Source: Bifidobacterium pseudolongum subsp. globosum | GTDB taxonomy: Bacteria > Actinomycetota > Actinomycetes > Actinomycetales > Bifidobacteriaceae | Assembly (NCBI RefSeq): GCF_004155535.1 | Contig: NZ_RYUH01000010.1 | Coordinates: 62,001 to 126,000 of the forward strand | Reading direction: 5' to 3' | DNA length: 64,000 nucleotides | In this document: positions 43,933 to 53,500 of the stretch, piece after piece | How the letters are laid out: every line of letters starts with the position of its first letter | Position numbering within the stretch: position 1 is the stretch's first letter | The notes under the pieces: model-generated | The model's input: the letters and a program-made list of their open reading frames with translations, nothing else | Database searches by the model: none | What the model was told of the DNA's origin: nothing | Translations under genes and position numbers: made by a program

Positions 43933-44226
43933 TCAGATAGCGTGTTCTGGTTGAATGCTGATTCTTGTACCGAGAGCATGCAGTACTTTCAATATGGTCG
44001 TGAAAGAAGGATTGCCTTGTGCACTCAGGCTTTTGTATAGGCTTTCTCTGCCTAGGCCCGCATCTTTGGCGATTTTCGTCATACCCTGTGCTTTGGCAAC
44101 ATCACCAATAGCGGCTTGGAGCAACGCAGGATCGTCTAATTCAATGACTGCGTTGAGGTATTCGGCGATATCCTCTTCATTATCAAGATATTCCGTAACA
44201 TCCCATTTGGTGGTTTTAAGCGTCAT
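43933..44226 (-). CDS. Antitoxin of RelE/HigB-type module (HTH protein)
   Basis: The 97-residue protein ends in a helix-turn-helix of the addiction-module antidote type (VAKAQGMTKIAKDAGLGRESLYKSLSAQGNPSFTTILKVL, seen as separate helices in residues 48-88). Residues 1-45 are acidic (EYLDNEEDIAEYL) and would contact the toxin. It should neutralise the toxin and, with it, repress the shared promoter. GAGGAG precedes the ATG at 44226, which lies one base after the toxin stop codon, so the order is toxin first, as in higBA. Confidence 0.9.
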   Translation of the reverse strand: MTLKTTKWDVTEYLDNEEDIAEYLNAVIELDDPALLQAAIGDVAKAQGMTKIAKDAGLGRESLYKSLSAQGNPSFTTILKVLHALGTRISIQPEHAI

Positions 44227-44227
44227 T

Positions 44228-44530
44228 TTATTCTCCTCGATATAGAGCAAGAAGTTTTCTCGCTTCGGTAATTCCTCTGGACTGATCGTCTTTACTACTT
44301 CCGATCAGTAAAATAACAAGCACATCATTGTCAATGGTGTAGTAGATACGATATCCTGGCCCAAAATGGAACCTCATTTCACTTATGCCACCGCCAATGC
44401 CATGATGATCTCCGGTGATGTGGTCGGAGATTTCGCATTGTCTGAGCCGTGCGCTGATTTTGGCTTTTGCTTTGCTGTCCCGCAACTTGCGGAACCATTT
44501 GTCGAATTGCTCAGTAGTACGAATCTCCAT
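44228..44530 (-). CDS. RelE/HigB-type toxin (Gp49-like)
   Basis: The 100-residue basic protein matches phage Gp49-like/HigB killers by FDKWFRKLRDSKAKAKISARL, GGGISEMRFHFGPGYRIYYT and GSSKDDQSRGITEARKLLA. The family cuts mRNA on translating ribosomes. The promoter -10 (TACATT) is 6 bases before the ATG and there is no Shine-Dalgarno, so the toxin message is probably leaderless, while the downstream antitoxin has a strong one; this favours excess antitoxin. It lies at the left edge of the defence island. Confidence 0.9.
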   Translation of the reverse strand: MEIRTTEQFDKWFRKLRDSKAKAKISARLRQCEISDHITGDHHGIGGGISEMRFHFGPGYRIYYTIDNDVLVILLIGSSKDDQSRGITEARKLLALYRGE

Positions 44531-44535
44531 GGATT

Positions 44536-44565
44536 AAATGTATTCTACAGGATACATTTTGTCAA
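44536..44565 (-). promoter_or_regulatory. Toxin-antitoxin promoter with operator in the spacer
   Basis: On the minus strand TTGACA (44565-44560), 17 bases and TACATT (44542-44537) form a near-consensus promoter. The perfect dyad AAATGTAT-N8-ATACATTT (44536-44559) fills the spacer and -10, so a dimeric antitoxin bound here would block RNA polymerase. Confidence 0.82.
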
Positions 44566-44638
44566 GCTAGCTTGGTGTCGAGTACTTCTATGCTCATGTG
44601 GATAAGTTCACGTGGCTGCCATGCAGATCGGTGCGTTT

Positions 44639-45076
44639 TCACGTGTCGATGCGGGTGATGGCGCACAGGGCTTTGTTGCGGTAGGTCAGATCGCCGCGCG
44701 CAGTGAAGCCGAGGCGCTCCCAGAAGGCGTTGCCTGCATCGTTGCGTGAGAAAACGACGAGGGCAACTTTGATGATGCCTTCGTTCGCGAGCGCATGCAG
44801 TGCCGCATTGACGAGTGCGGTGCCGATGCCTTGGTGCCAGTGTAAGGGGTTGACGGCGGTGTGGTAGATATAGCCGCGTCGTCCATCATGTCCTGCGAGA
44901 ATGGCGCCGGTGATTATTCCCTCTTGCTCATCGACGAAGCAGGTGTTGGAGTTGCGTGTGAGATATCTGGTGGTGCCTTCGCGTGAGTCGTCGATGGTGT
45001 TGAGTCCCATGCCGGTGCATGCCATCCAGCATGCGTGGGCGGCGTCGTAGTTGTCGGGGGTCATAATGCGAATCAT
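44639..45076 (-). CDS. GNAT-family N-acetyltransferase
   Basis: The 145-residue protein has the GNAT acetyl-CoA loop as HQGIGTALVNAALHALANEG (about residues 83-102), preceded by the beta-strand YIYHTAVNP and followed by FWERLGFTARGDL, the usual motif B. It should acetylate a small molecule or protein from acetyl-CoA; the substrate is unknown. GAAGG lies about 8 bases before the chosen ATG. It stands 98 bp downstream of the helicase operon on the same strand and could be its last gene or independent. Confidence 0.85.
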   Translation of the reverse strand: MIRIMTPDNYDAAHACWMACTGMGLNTIDDSREGTTRYLTRNSNTCFVDEQEGIITGAILAGHDGRRGYIYHTAVNPLHWHQGIGTALVNAALHALANEGIIKVALVVFSRNDAGNAFWERLGFTARGDLTYRNKALCAITRIDT

Positions 45077-45174
45077 GTGGTGGACCTTCTGCGGATATCG
45101 GTACGTGCCTGTGATTGGTGAGGCCGTGTTCGAATCAGATATGACAACCATCGAACATGGCCCCACGTCCTGTT

Positions 45175-47511
45175 TTATTTCAACCCCACCATGAATGCTT
45201 GTCTGCGAGCGCGTGTGAGTGCCACGTAGATGAGGCTCCGGTATTGTTTGCATAGCTCTCGTTTTGATACCACGTCGGTTGCCTCGTCGAGCAACCATCG
45301 GGGTGGTACGGTACCGGAGTTGATATCCGCTACTATGACGGTGTCGAATTCAAGGCCCTTGACTCGATGCATAGTGGCGATGCGAATACCGGGCTTGTCG
45401 ATGTCTTCCGCTTCTTTGTCAAGCATGTATGTCATGTATCCATGCTGGTCGAGGTATTCGGCCCATGCTTTGCATAACGGGTTCGTTGGCGTCACAAGGC
45501 ATATGTTCCGTTCGTAGTCGGGATCATGCTGTTGGATTTGTTCATCAATCCAATCAGTTACGGCCATACGTTCCTCTTGGGTGTTACTGAACTGTTGTGC
45601 AGCTGGTGCCGGCCCTTGCATCAGTGAGTGGCTGTCGTTGGTTTCGACCTCTTCTCCATTGAGGTCGTCGAAACGTTCTGGTTCGCCCTGCTGAATTTGG
45701 TTAAGAACCGCTTTAAATGCTTCATCAGCTACGTCCGTGCCACTTGTGTCGAACACGCGTTCGGCGGCGTCGCGGATCTGTTCGGTTGTGCGGTAGTTGA
45801 TGCGTAGGCGCCTCGACCGCCCTTGGATGGATATGCCACATTGTGAAAGTGTGACGGTCTTTCCGTAAATGCGCTGTTGGGCATCACCGACAATGAAGAG
45901 ATCATTGGCGCTTTCAGGCACCATCGCACGGAGCATGCGATATGCCGGGGCACTGAAATCCTGGCCTTCGTCCACGATGATATGCGCATATGACGAGGTG
46001 AGTCGGCTGTTGCGAAGGGCGTCTTCCACCATATTCATGGCTTGATAGATATCCCACTGCTTATGTTCGCTCATATACCGGTGATAGGCTTCGGTGACTT
46101 TCCACAGTGACGCTTTCTGCGCACGTGACATACGCAGTCCACGCCCGCGTCGTGAAGACTGGAAATACTCAGTGAGTGTTCTGATGCCCTTGTCCTTGAT
46201 CACTTCCTCCCATTCGTCACGTAGGAATGCTTCCTTGCCTTTCCACTCCGTCTGTCCGCTTTCCGCAATCGCTGCCTCCCATGCATTTTCGAGTTCGGCG
46301 TCCCCATAGGTTAGGCGATAGTCAAATCCGCGCCTATGCAGGCAGTTGGCCACATATCGGTCAAGGTTGAGAACATCGATGCGTTTGAGCTCTTCCTGTG
46401 TGCAGATGAGCTGGAGATTAGCTTTGATATCCGTCGCGAGATTCCTGCTGTATGTCGTGAACAGCACCTTGTGCGCACTATGCTGCTGGACAAGTCGTGC
46501 GGCCAGATACTTCGCGCGATGCATCGCGACGATCGTTTTGCCGGTGCCGGCGCCGCCGGTAAGACGATAGGAGCCTTTGAAGTTCCGTTCCACATACCGC
46601 CTTTGCGAGGGATGGAGGAACACACGCCACTGTTCAAGCGGTGCGTCCAGAATTCTACGCAAATCGTCTTCGCCTTCCACAATGACGAAATTCTCCTGCG
46701 AGGCATAGCTTGTGAGTGCCTTGCGGTAGTCTTCATCGGCCGGCAAATGACCCATGTCCCCCGCATCAAATGTTGTGGATTTGGTGGTTTTATCCAAGCC
46801 CACATATTCGCTGTAACCATTCGCATCCGCTGCAAGATCGAGTACGTCTTGGATGCTGCTACCATCGGCGATAAGCTCCAAATATGGCACGCAATCATCT
46901 GGCAGTTGCTCAATACGATCCTGCAACTGCCCGTAAGTCCTGAGCTGGAGAATGATCTCCTGCCAAATATAGGGCACGCCAAACGCTGTCAGCTCCTGCC
47001 GCGTGAGTTTGAGGAACTCCTCCGGCAGTGGCTTGCCCGCCTCCTGTTTATCCCAAGACACCATCGGCTCAACCATGTCCGATCGCTGCCCATATGTGTT
47101 CGCCATCTGACCGTCATACTGGGAAGCATACGGAGTCGGAGCCGGCTGTGCCACAGCCCCCTCTTCCACGACGTCATACAGCTGCACGGCATTGGTTGCT
47201 GTGTTGATATCGATGCGTTTCCTGCTTGCCCACGCATACGCGTCGTCATGCTGGCCCACGTAGAGCAGCAGGTATACATTTGATTTGTCGTCATGGCCAA
47301 GGATCACGCGGTATCCGCTGTTGACCCTTGCCGAGAACAGTTTGCTGTCCTTGGCATTGTGCAGCGTCTCCTTATGAATTGACCCGGAGTTTGGATCCTT
47401 CTCGAACTTGTCTAGGAATGCGCGCACCTGGTTCTGGTTGGTTTTGGAAAGCTCACTCATCGCCTTGAGAAAAGGTTTGGCGATGGCGATTGTCGGCTTG
47501 TCGTCTATCAT
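45175..47511 (-). CDS. UvrD/Rep-type helicase with N-terminal RelE-like domain
   Basis: The 778-residue protein carries superfamily I helicase motifs: Walker A GGAGTGKT (about residue 318), motif II IIVDEGQDFS (about 511), VGDAQQRIYG, INYRTTEQIR, IATMHRVKGLEFDTVIV and VALTRARRQAF (motif VI). Residues 8-95 look like a RelE/ParE-type toxin fold (PFLKAMSELSKTNQNQVRAF, ARVNSGYRVILG, YLLLYVGQHDDAYAWA). It could unwind DNA and use the toxin-like part for RNA or ribosome contact. ATG 47511 lies 7 bases after GGAG; a GTG at 47514 is possible. It follows the DUF1998 helicase by 36 bp, last in the operon. Confidence 0.88.
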   Translation of the reverse strand: MIDDKPTIAIAKPFLKAMSELSKTNQNQVRAFLDKFEKDPNSGSIHKETLHNAKDSKLFSARVNSGYRVILGHDDKSNVYLLLYVGQHDDAYAWASRKRIDINTATNAVQLYDVVEEGAVAQPAPTPYASQYDGQMANTYGQRSDMVEPMVSWDKQEAGKPLPEEFLKLTRQELTAFGVPYIWQEIILQLRTYGQLQDRIEQLPDDCVPYLELIADGSSIQDVLDLAADANGYSEYVGLDKTTKSTTFDAGDMGHLPADEDYRKALTSYASQENFVIVEGEDDLRRILDAPLEQWRVFLHPSQRRYVERNFKGSYRLTGGAGTGKTIVAMHRAKYLAARLVQQHSAHKVLFTTYSRNLATDIKANLQLICTQEELKRIDVLNLDRYVANCLHRRGFDYRLTYGDAELENAWEAAIAESGQTEWKGKEAFLRDEWEEVIKDKGIRTLTEYFQSSRRGRGLRMSRAQKASLWKVTEAYHRYMSEHKQWDIYQAMNMVEDALRNSRLTSSYAHIIVDEGQDFSAPAYRMLRAMVPESANDLFIVGDAQQRIYGKTVTLSQCGISIQGRSRRLRINYRTTEQIRDAAERVFDTSGTDVADEAFKAVLNQIQQGEPERFDDLNGEEVETNDSHSLMQGPAPAAQQFSNTQEERMAVTDWIDEQIQQHDPDYERNICLVTPTNPLCKAWAEYLDQHGYMTYMLDKEAEDIDKPGIRIATMHRVKGLEFDTVIVADINSGTVPPRWLLDEATDVVSKRELCKQYRSLIYVALTRARRQAFMVGLK

Positions 47512-47547
47512 CACATTGCTCCGTTCCGTACTATCAACCTATTATGC

Positions 47548-50500
47548 CTACTGATTGCTATGCCGCAGTGGCTCCACTTGCCGCTCGTCAACATCGGTGA
47601 TGACAGTCCACCCATCCGCCTCATACGCATCACGGGTAGTCTGCGTATCGTCGATGTAATCGTCAGGAATGAATACGAACCGTGCATCATCCCAAATCAA
47701 CGCCGCTTCACCCAAGCTGACACCCTCCGCATCCAATGCCTCGCTGGCGACGGCGTCCGGGACAACAAGATGCATACGTGCGAGTTTGCGTACTTGTTCC
47801 TGGCATGGCTCCCCAAGATACTGGAAGTTTTCGTTCTCGAACACCGGCTGCCAATCCCCGCCGTCCGGCGTCTGCACATCAATGGCCGCAGTATGAGCAT
47901 GGTGTATGGTCTGTTCGATCAACGGCAGATACAGTTGCGCATCGATTGCGAAATCTGTCACGAACGTGAGGTAGCCCGAGTATTGCAACACATTAGCAAG
48001 ATGCCAGAAGCTGCTCCACTGCCGTTTGAAGTCCTCACGCTCAGACGCGGAATAGGTCTCCCACAGTTCCGGGTCTGGCACCTGTCCGTCGGACGCGAGC
48101 GCATCGTTGAAATGCAAGAGAATACGTGCAATGGCTTCAAGACCATCCTCCTGCGTTGCATAACTATAGATGGAGAGACGATCATAGTCATGGTCGGGAT
48201 TATAGACAGAGCATCTGGCCAGCTCGCTGTCGCGCAGCCCAGTCAGGTCACCCATGGCATGTTCGAATGCCGTAGGTTTCGTGCTCGCGCGTTGATGCTT
48301 CCTGTCGAAGAGACCCCAGCTAATGGCGTTGGCAACGGCTTTCATTTTGTCTTCAGCGTTGACGTCGGTCAGTTGGAATGCCAACAGGTCCATCGTCCCG
48401 TAGCGTCCCGGGTCGATGTCCGATACCTTGTGCTGCCTCATGAGTTTGCGGCATGCCTCTTTCCATGGCATCGTGTTGATGTCCAGCATTGGATCGGCCA
48501 AACTGTTTGGCGCGGTCTGGTTGAGGAAGCCCATCACGTCGTCATAGGTCAACGTCCATACGCGGTATCCTGCGCGCCGTAGTGCTTCACGTTTGAGGGT
48601 GTCCTCTCCCATGATTGGCGCATGGAATTGAAGTCCGTCAGTGAATATGGCGATCTTGGATCCCTCATCATCGTCTGCACAGCTGATGATGAAATCGGGT
48701 CTACAGGATACCGCCACGCCTTGTTCGGGTCCCAGATCCACTTGCAGGTCGATTTCCCACTTGGCTCCGTTGACGGTGAGCAGATAGCCTTCGCCATGCT
48801 GTAGCGAATAGTTCTTCGCCCATGTGCATCGTGCGCCACGATTGTCGTAGGATGCTGTCAATGGTTGCGAGCATGTTCTGGACAACGCTTCCAGGAACTG
48901 CTGTTCGAGGGCGCTGTCCAGTAGATGGTTCACGGAGATATCGCTCACTGTTTTGACTGGTTCGAAGGAATGCGCGTCATTGATGATCGGTCCGAGCATG
49001 TCGAGCGCGAGGGAACGTGAGATCGCGTCGAATTGTCGTTCCTGCCGCCAACCGAGCAGGCAGTTGTAGCAGCCGTCGGTGTTGTTGGCGTGGCAATAGT
49101 CGCATTCGTCGATGACCGTGAACGCGTTGCGAAGCACTTCGACCATGGCGTCGCTGTCGGCGCCGAGTTGTTTGAGGTATCCGGTACCTCCTGGGACCTC
49201 GTCGAATATGACGAGATATGTTTTGCGAATGTTCGTGCCGTCCAAGGCCGGTTCGTTGCTCAGCACGGCATTGAGATGGTCAATGTTGCCGAATTTGTTG
49301 CGCAAGCCGAGCATGATCGCCGCGGAGAATGATGCGGCCGCCGCATTCCCTCCCCTGGTGTCGGCGATGCCGGGCACAAGCAGTCTGAGCATTTCGGTGT
49401 TGAACTCGCGATATAGGAACAGGCATTGCTGACCATCGGTCTTTTCAAGCCCTCGCCTGTTCGGGCATGTGTAGGCGTGCCGTTTCGGAGGGATCCTGCC
49501 GCTCTTGTCCGCGAGCGCACCGCAGGAGCTGCATACGAGGAATCCTTTGCGTATCTCCTCCATGCCGTTGACGATCATCTTCGCACCCTGATTGTCGGCT
49601 TCACCGAAGTTGATTTCCCGTAGGGTGCCGTGTGGCACGTATTCGTAGCCGAAGTCGGTGTCGCCGTTCAGTTTCCATGCGTGCTTTACGTCTTCTCGTT
49701 TGACGTCAACAAGCATGTCCGTTTGGAACATCGATCGGCTACGTGTGTCGTCGCCTTCGTCGATGAGACTTTCACGGTAGGTTTCCTCGGAGATGACGTT
49801 GCTGATGCGCAGCATCGGCATGCACTGTCCGTTCTCCGCCCAGCGTGGGTCGCCGCACACCGGGCAGGTGGCGTTGTTGTCCACCGATTTGGGTTCCGCA
49901 TGCGAGCAGTTGGGACACAGTCGCCATGCCGGGACGTCTGTGTTCATGACGCCGTCGTCGTAGAGGACTCGGTTGATTGCGAACTTGTGCCCTTGTGCAT
50001 AGAATGTGTTGCCCGGTGCGAGTTCGGTGATCGCCGTCATCGCAGGCCGTTCGTATGATCCGGTCTGTGTCTTCTTGGCTATGCGTTTCGTGTGCTTGTC
50101 TGTTGCATGAGTGGTTTTCACCTCCGATTCCGGATCGGCTTTGAGCACGGTGTGCAAGGTGACACCGCCTTCGGGGAATGCGTAGTTCGGCAGGATGCCT
50201 TCATTGCACATGAAGTTGAAGACGTTGATCTTTTTGATGGCACGGATGTTATTCTCGACCACTTTGAGTTCGATGGCGCATTCGTGAATCTGCACATCGG
50301 TCGAAGGGTCCTGCGGTTTGTCGCTGAATTCCTTCTTGAGCTGTTCGAGTTCCTTCTGTTGTGTTTCAAGGTGCTCGATCATGTGTTTTGCGGTTTCGAA
50401 CGCCGTGGCGATGCGCGCGGCGAGCGTCGGATGTTCCGTCACACCTGTCGTGCCGCCTTCGAGGAACAGGCGCAATGACTGTTCCAACGCGGCGTCAATC

Positions 50501-53500
50501 GCCGTGTCCTTGGTGGAAAACATCTCATGGAATGCCTGCAGCAACTCGGCGGTGTGCGTGCGGGTGTATTCGAGGAACGTCAACGGGAACCCGTTCGTTT
50601 TCGCGTCCATGACCTCGAGGCTATGCGCGAGCTTCTTCCTGATGATGTCCTTCGGCTCCATGCCCTGCATGAGGCATGCATGCACCCAACGGTCCATCGC
50701 GAAGGCGGTGAGTTGGCGTTCGAGCACGGCGCTCGCCTGCAGGAACACATGCGGCGGTTGGACATGGCCGCCGATCATCTCCTGCGCCCTGTTGTAGAAA
50801 TACCGGTCATGGGGGCGGCTGTTGGCGACGGCGAGGACGAGCGCGTTGCCGTCACGACGCCCGGCTCGGCCCACACGTTGCAGGTACTGCGACTGGTTCG
50901 GTGGGATCGATGAGAGGATCACCGTGGACAGGTCGCCGATGTCAATGCCCATTTCAAGCGTCGGTGTACAAGCGAGCACATTCACGTCACCCGCGCCGGC
51001 GCTGGATTGCTTGAATTGTGTTTCGAGCTTGTTGCGCGTCTCGGCGTCCACGAGGCCGGTGTGTTCGGCGGCATGGATGCGCGCTACTGGAGGGATTGTG
51101 TGATACAGCTTGTGGTAGTACCCCCAATCCTGCATCGGCTCATCAAGCGCCAAACGCCCCCGGCAGTAAGGATTCCGGCAGTGCAGGCCAATCCAAGCCT
51201 GTTTGTTGCCGCGTGCGCCATCATAGGTGCGTCCGCACGAGTCGCAATGCAGAGCGATGACATCATCGACGACGTAGCATTGTGATTCGTCAAGGCCGTA
51301 CACCTGTTGCGTTCCGAATCTTCCGTTTGCGCATGTTCTCGCCACGATGAGACCATGCGACACACAAGCCTGCAGCAACTGGTCGAGGATGATCTGTGGC
51401 TGGTTGCCTGCAAGCATGACCTCAGTGGTCAGATACCCGTTCACGATGGACATGTACCGGGATGTGGAGAGTGTCACAAATCCGGTTTTCGCCGTGGTTT
51501 TTGTATCGGTGAGGAAATGCGGTTCGGATTTCATATAGCTTCCCGGCATCCATTGCAGATGCTTGTTCGAAAGCAAAAACGGATTGCCACCTTGCTCGAT
51601 GTACTGTCCGTATAACGGGTCGGCAAACGCACCATCAAGCCGCAGCACATTGAGCATGTCCAAGGCCATATGCAGCCAATCCCCATCCGCTTCGAGGAGG
51701 ACGTCACCTCCAAGCTTGGCCTGGACACGCGCCTGTGCATCCTGTGCAAGGGCTTCGAGGACGTGCTCGTCATACCCCAGTACGGCGCATCCGGTCTTCT
51801 CCAGCGTCCGACCAATACGGGACCGGGAACCAAGCTCATGCAATGTCTCGATGCGTAGGCGCTTGTCGATCTGCTCAATCAGATCATGCCGCCGCTGCCC
51901 CGACTGCTTGTTCGCTGCACGCCGGTACTCGTCCATCCACGTCATATTCGCGGGCGTGAAGCGCATGATGAAGTCAATGTCATCCGCATACATCGTGTGG
52001 TGATATGCACTCTGCTTATCGAGGTAATCAGCGAGGGACGCTTTGCCACCCCATTGATGCTCTAGGTAGTCGACGGCGTTGTTGCGCAGCGCAAACCGCC
52101 ATGTGCGTGAGTTGAACGCACTCGCACGGAACGCGGCATCCTGCACACTGTCCGAGAAGACAATCGTCTTGTCATCATCGTTGTACCTGTCACCGATGAG
52201 TTCGGTGAGCATGACGCTCATCTGCGGCGTGGCACGGAAGCCAAGCAACGCGAGATCGGCATCACTGCCACAGAACGGGCAGCGGTAATGCTTGCGTTCG
52301 TTGCCGACGCTTTCGAGCCCCAGGATCTGCATCGGGATGCGGTCCGTGCCACAGGTGGGACATGTGCGCTCACCAGCATCGAACTGTTCCGTATGGGTGA
52401 AGCGCATGCAATCGGCATTCGGACAGAAATACCCCAGTTCGGCGTGACCAGATGGCAGCATGTCCGTGGGACTCCATGGGCGCATGACCGCGAGCGCATT
52501 GCTTCTGAACTGGAAGTATATGTTGACGAAGCTCTTCTCCCCCGCTTCGATGCGTTGTGTCCGTTCGTTGATGCTGCCCACCCAGCCGGTGTTGCCGCAA
52601 ATACGGCAATTGACGATGGGCAGGTATTGTTTGGATTGCACCGCATCCAATTCGTAGAGGCTGCCATATTGCACGGTCTTGTCCATCCCGCAGACCGATG
52701 CGCGCATCTGGCGTAGTTCCTTCGTCCACAATTGCACCTGCACGTCAAGAAACGGCCGCAGGTTCCCGTCCCCGTGTTCGTCGATGCGCGCATGGCTGAC
52801 CAATGCGACGAGCGCGTCGAGCACCGCGATCTGCTCATCCGGTTGCAGGCGGCTGAATGCTTGGAATTGGCGTCCGAGCTCCACGCGCAGATCATCGTTG
52901 AGCATGTGTGGCTCATTGTGCAATGCGATGACGAATTGGCGCAGCAAGTCGCTTCGTTTGAGCCATGTGGCTAGCTGGACACGACTGTATGCCGCATCCG
53001 GATCGGGCAGATTCTGACCGAGGATGGCTCGGCACGCCTCGGTCAGATAGACGTCAGGATCATCATCGTTCAACTCGAGTGCACGTAGCCGCAGCGTTTG
53101 CTCACCGTATGGGATCAGGTGAATTGGCTCTCCCCCGTCGAAGAACTCCGCTGCGTCGAGGCGGTTTTCGGTGATGATGCTTTCCGGTGTAAATGGCGTG
53201 TTGAACACGGCGGAGGCGAAGTCGCACAGGTGCTGCGCATCCTCGGGGCCGGATCCCATCGTGGCTGATGTGCCGACGAAGCAGATGTCCTCGCACGGTG
53301 TCTGCAGCCGGTCGGAAAGCCGCCGGATGAGGCATGCCAAGTCAGTGCCTTGGGCGCCATCGAAGGTGTGCAGCTCGTCGACGACGAAGTATTTAAGCGT
53401 CTCGGGCTCGTTGCCATCCCACAGCTTGGAGTCCTGAGGCCGGATGAGCAAATAGTCGAGCATCTTGTAGTTCGTCAACAGGATATCCGGAGGGTTGCGC

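Noticed and set aside
45175-47511. drmC (PLD nuclease) as the last gene of the operon
   Set aside because: The protein shows SF1 helicase motifs and no HxK-x4-D phospholipase D pair.
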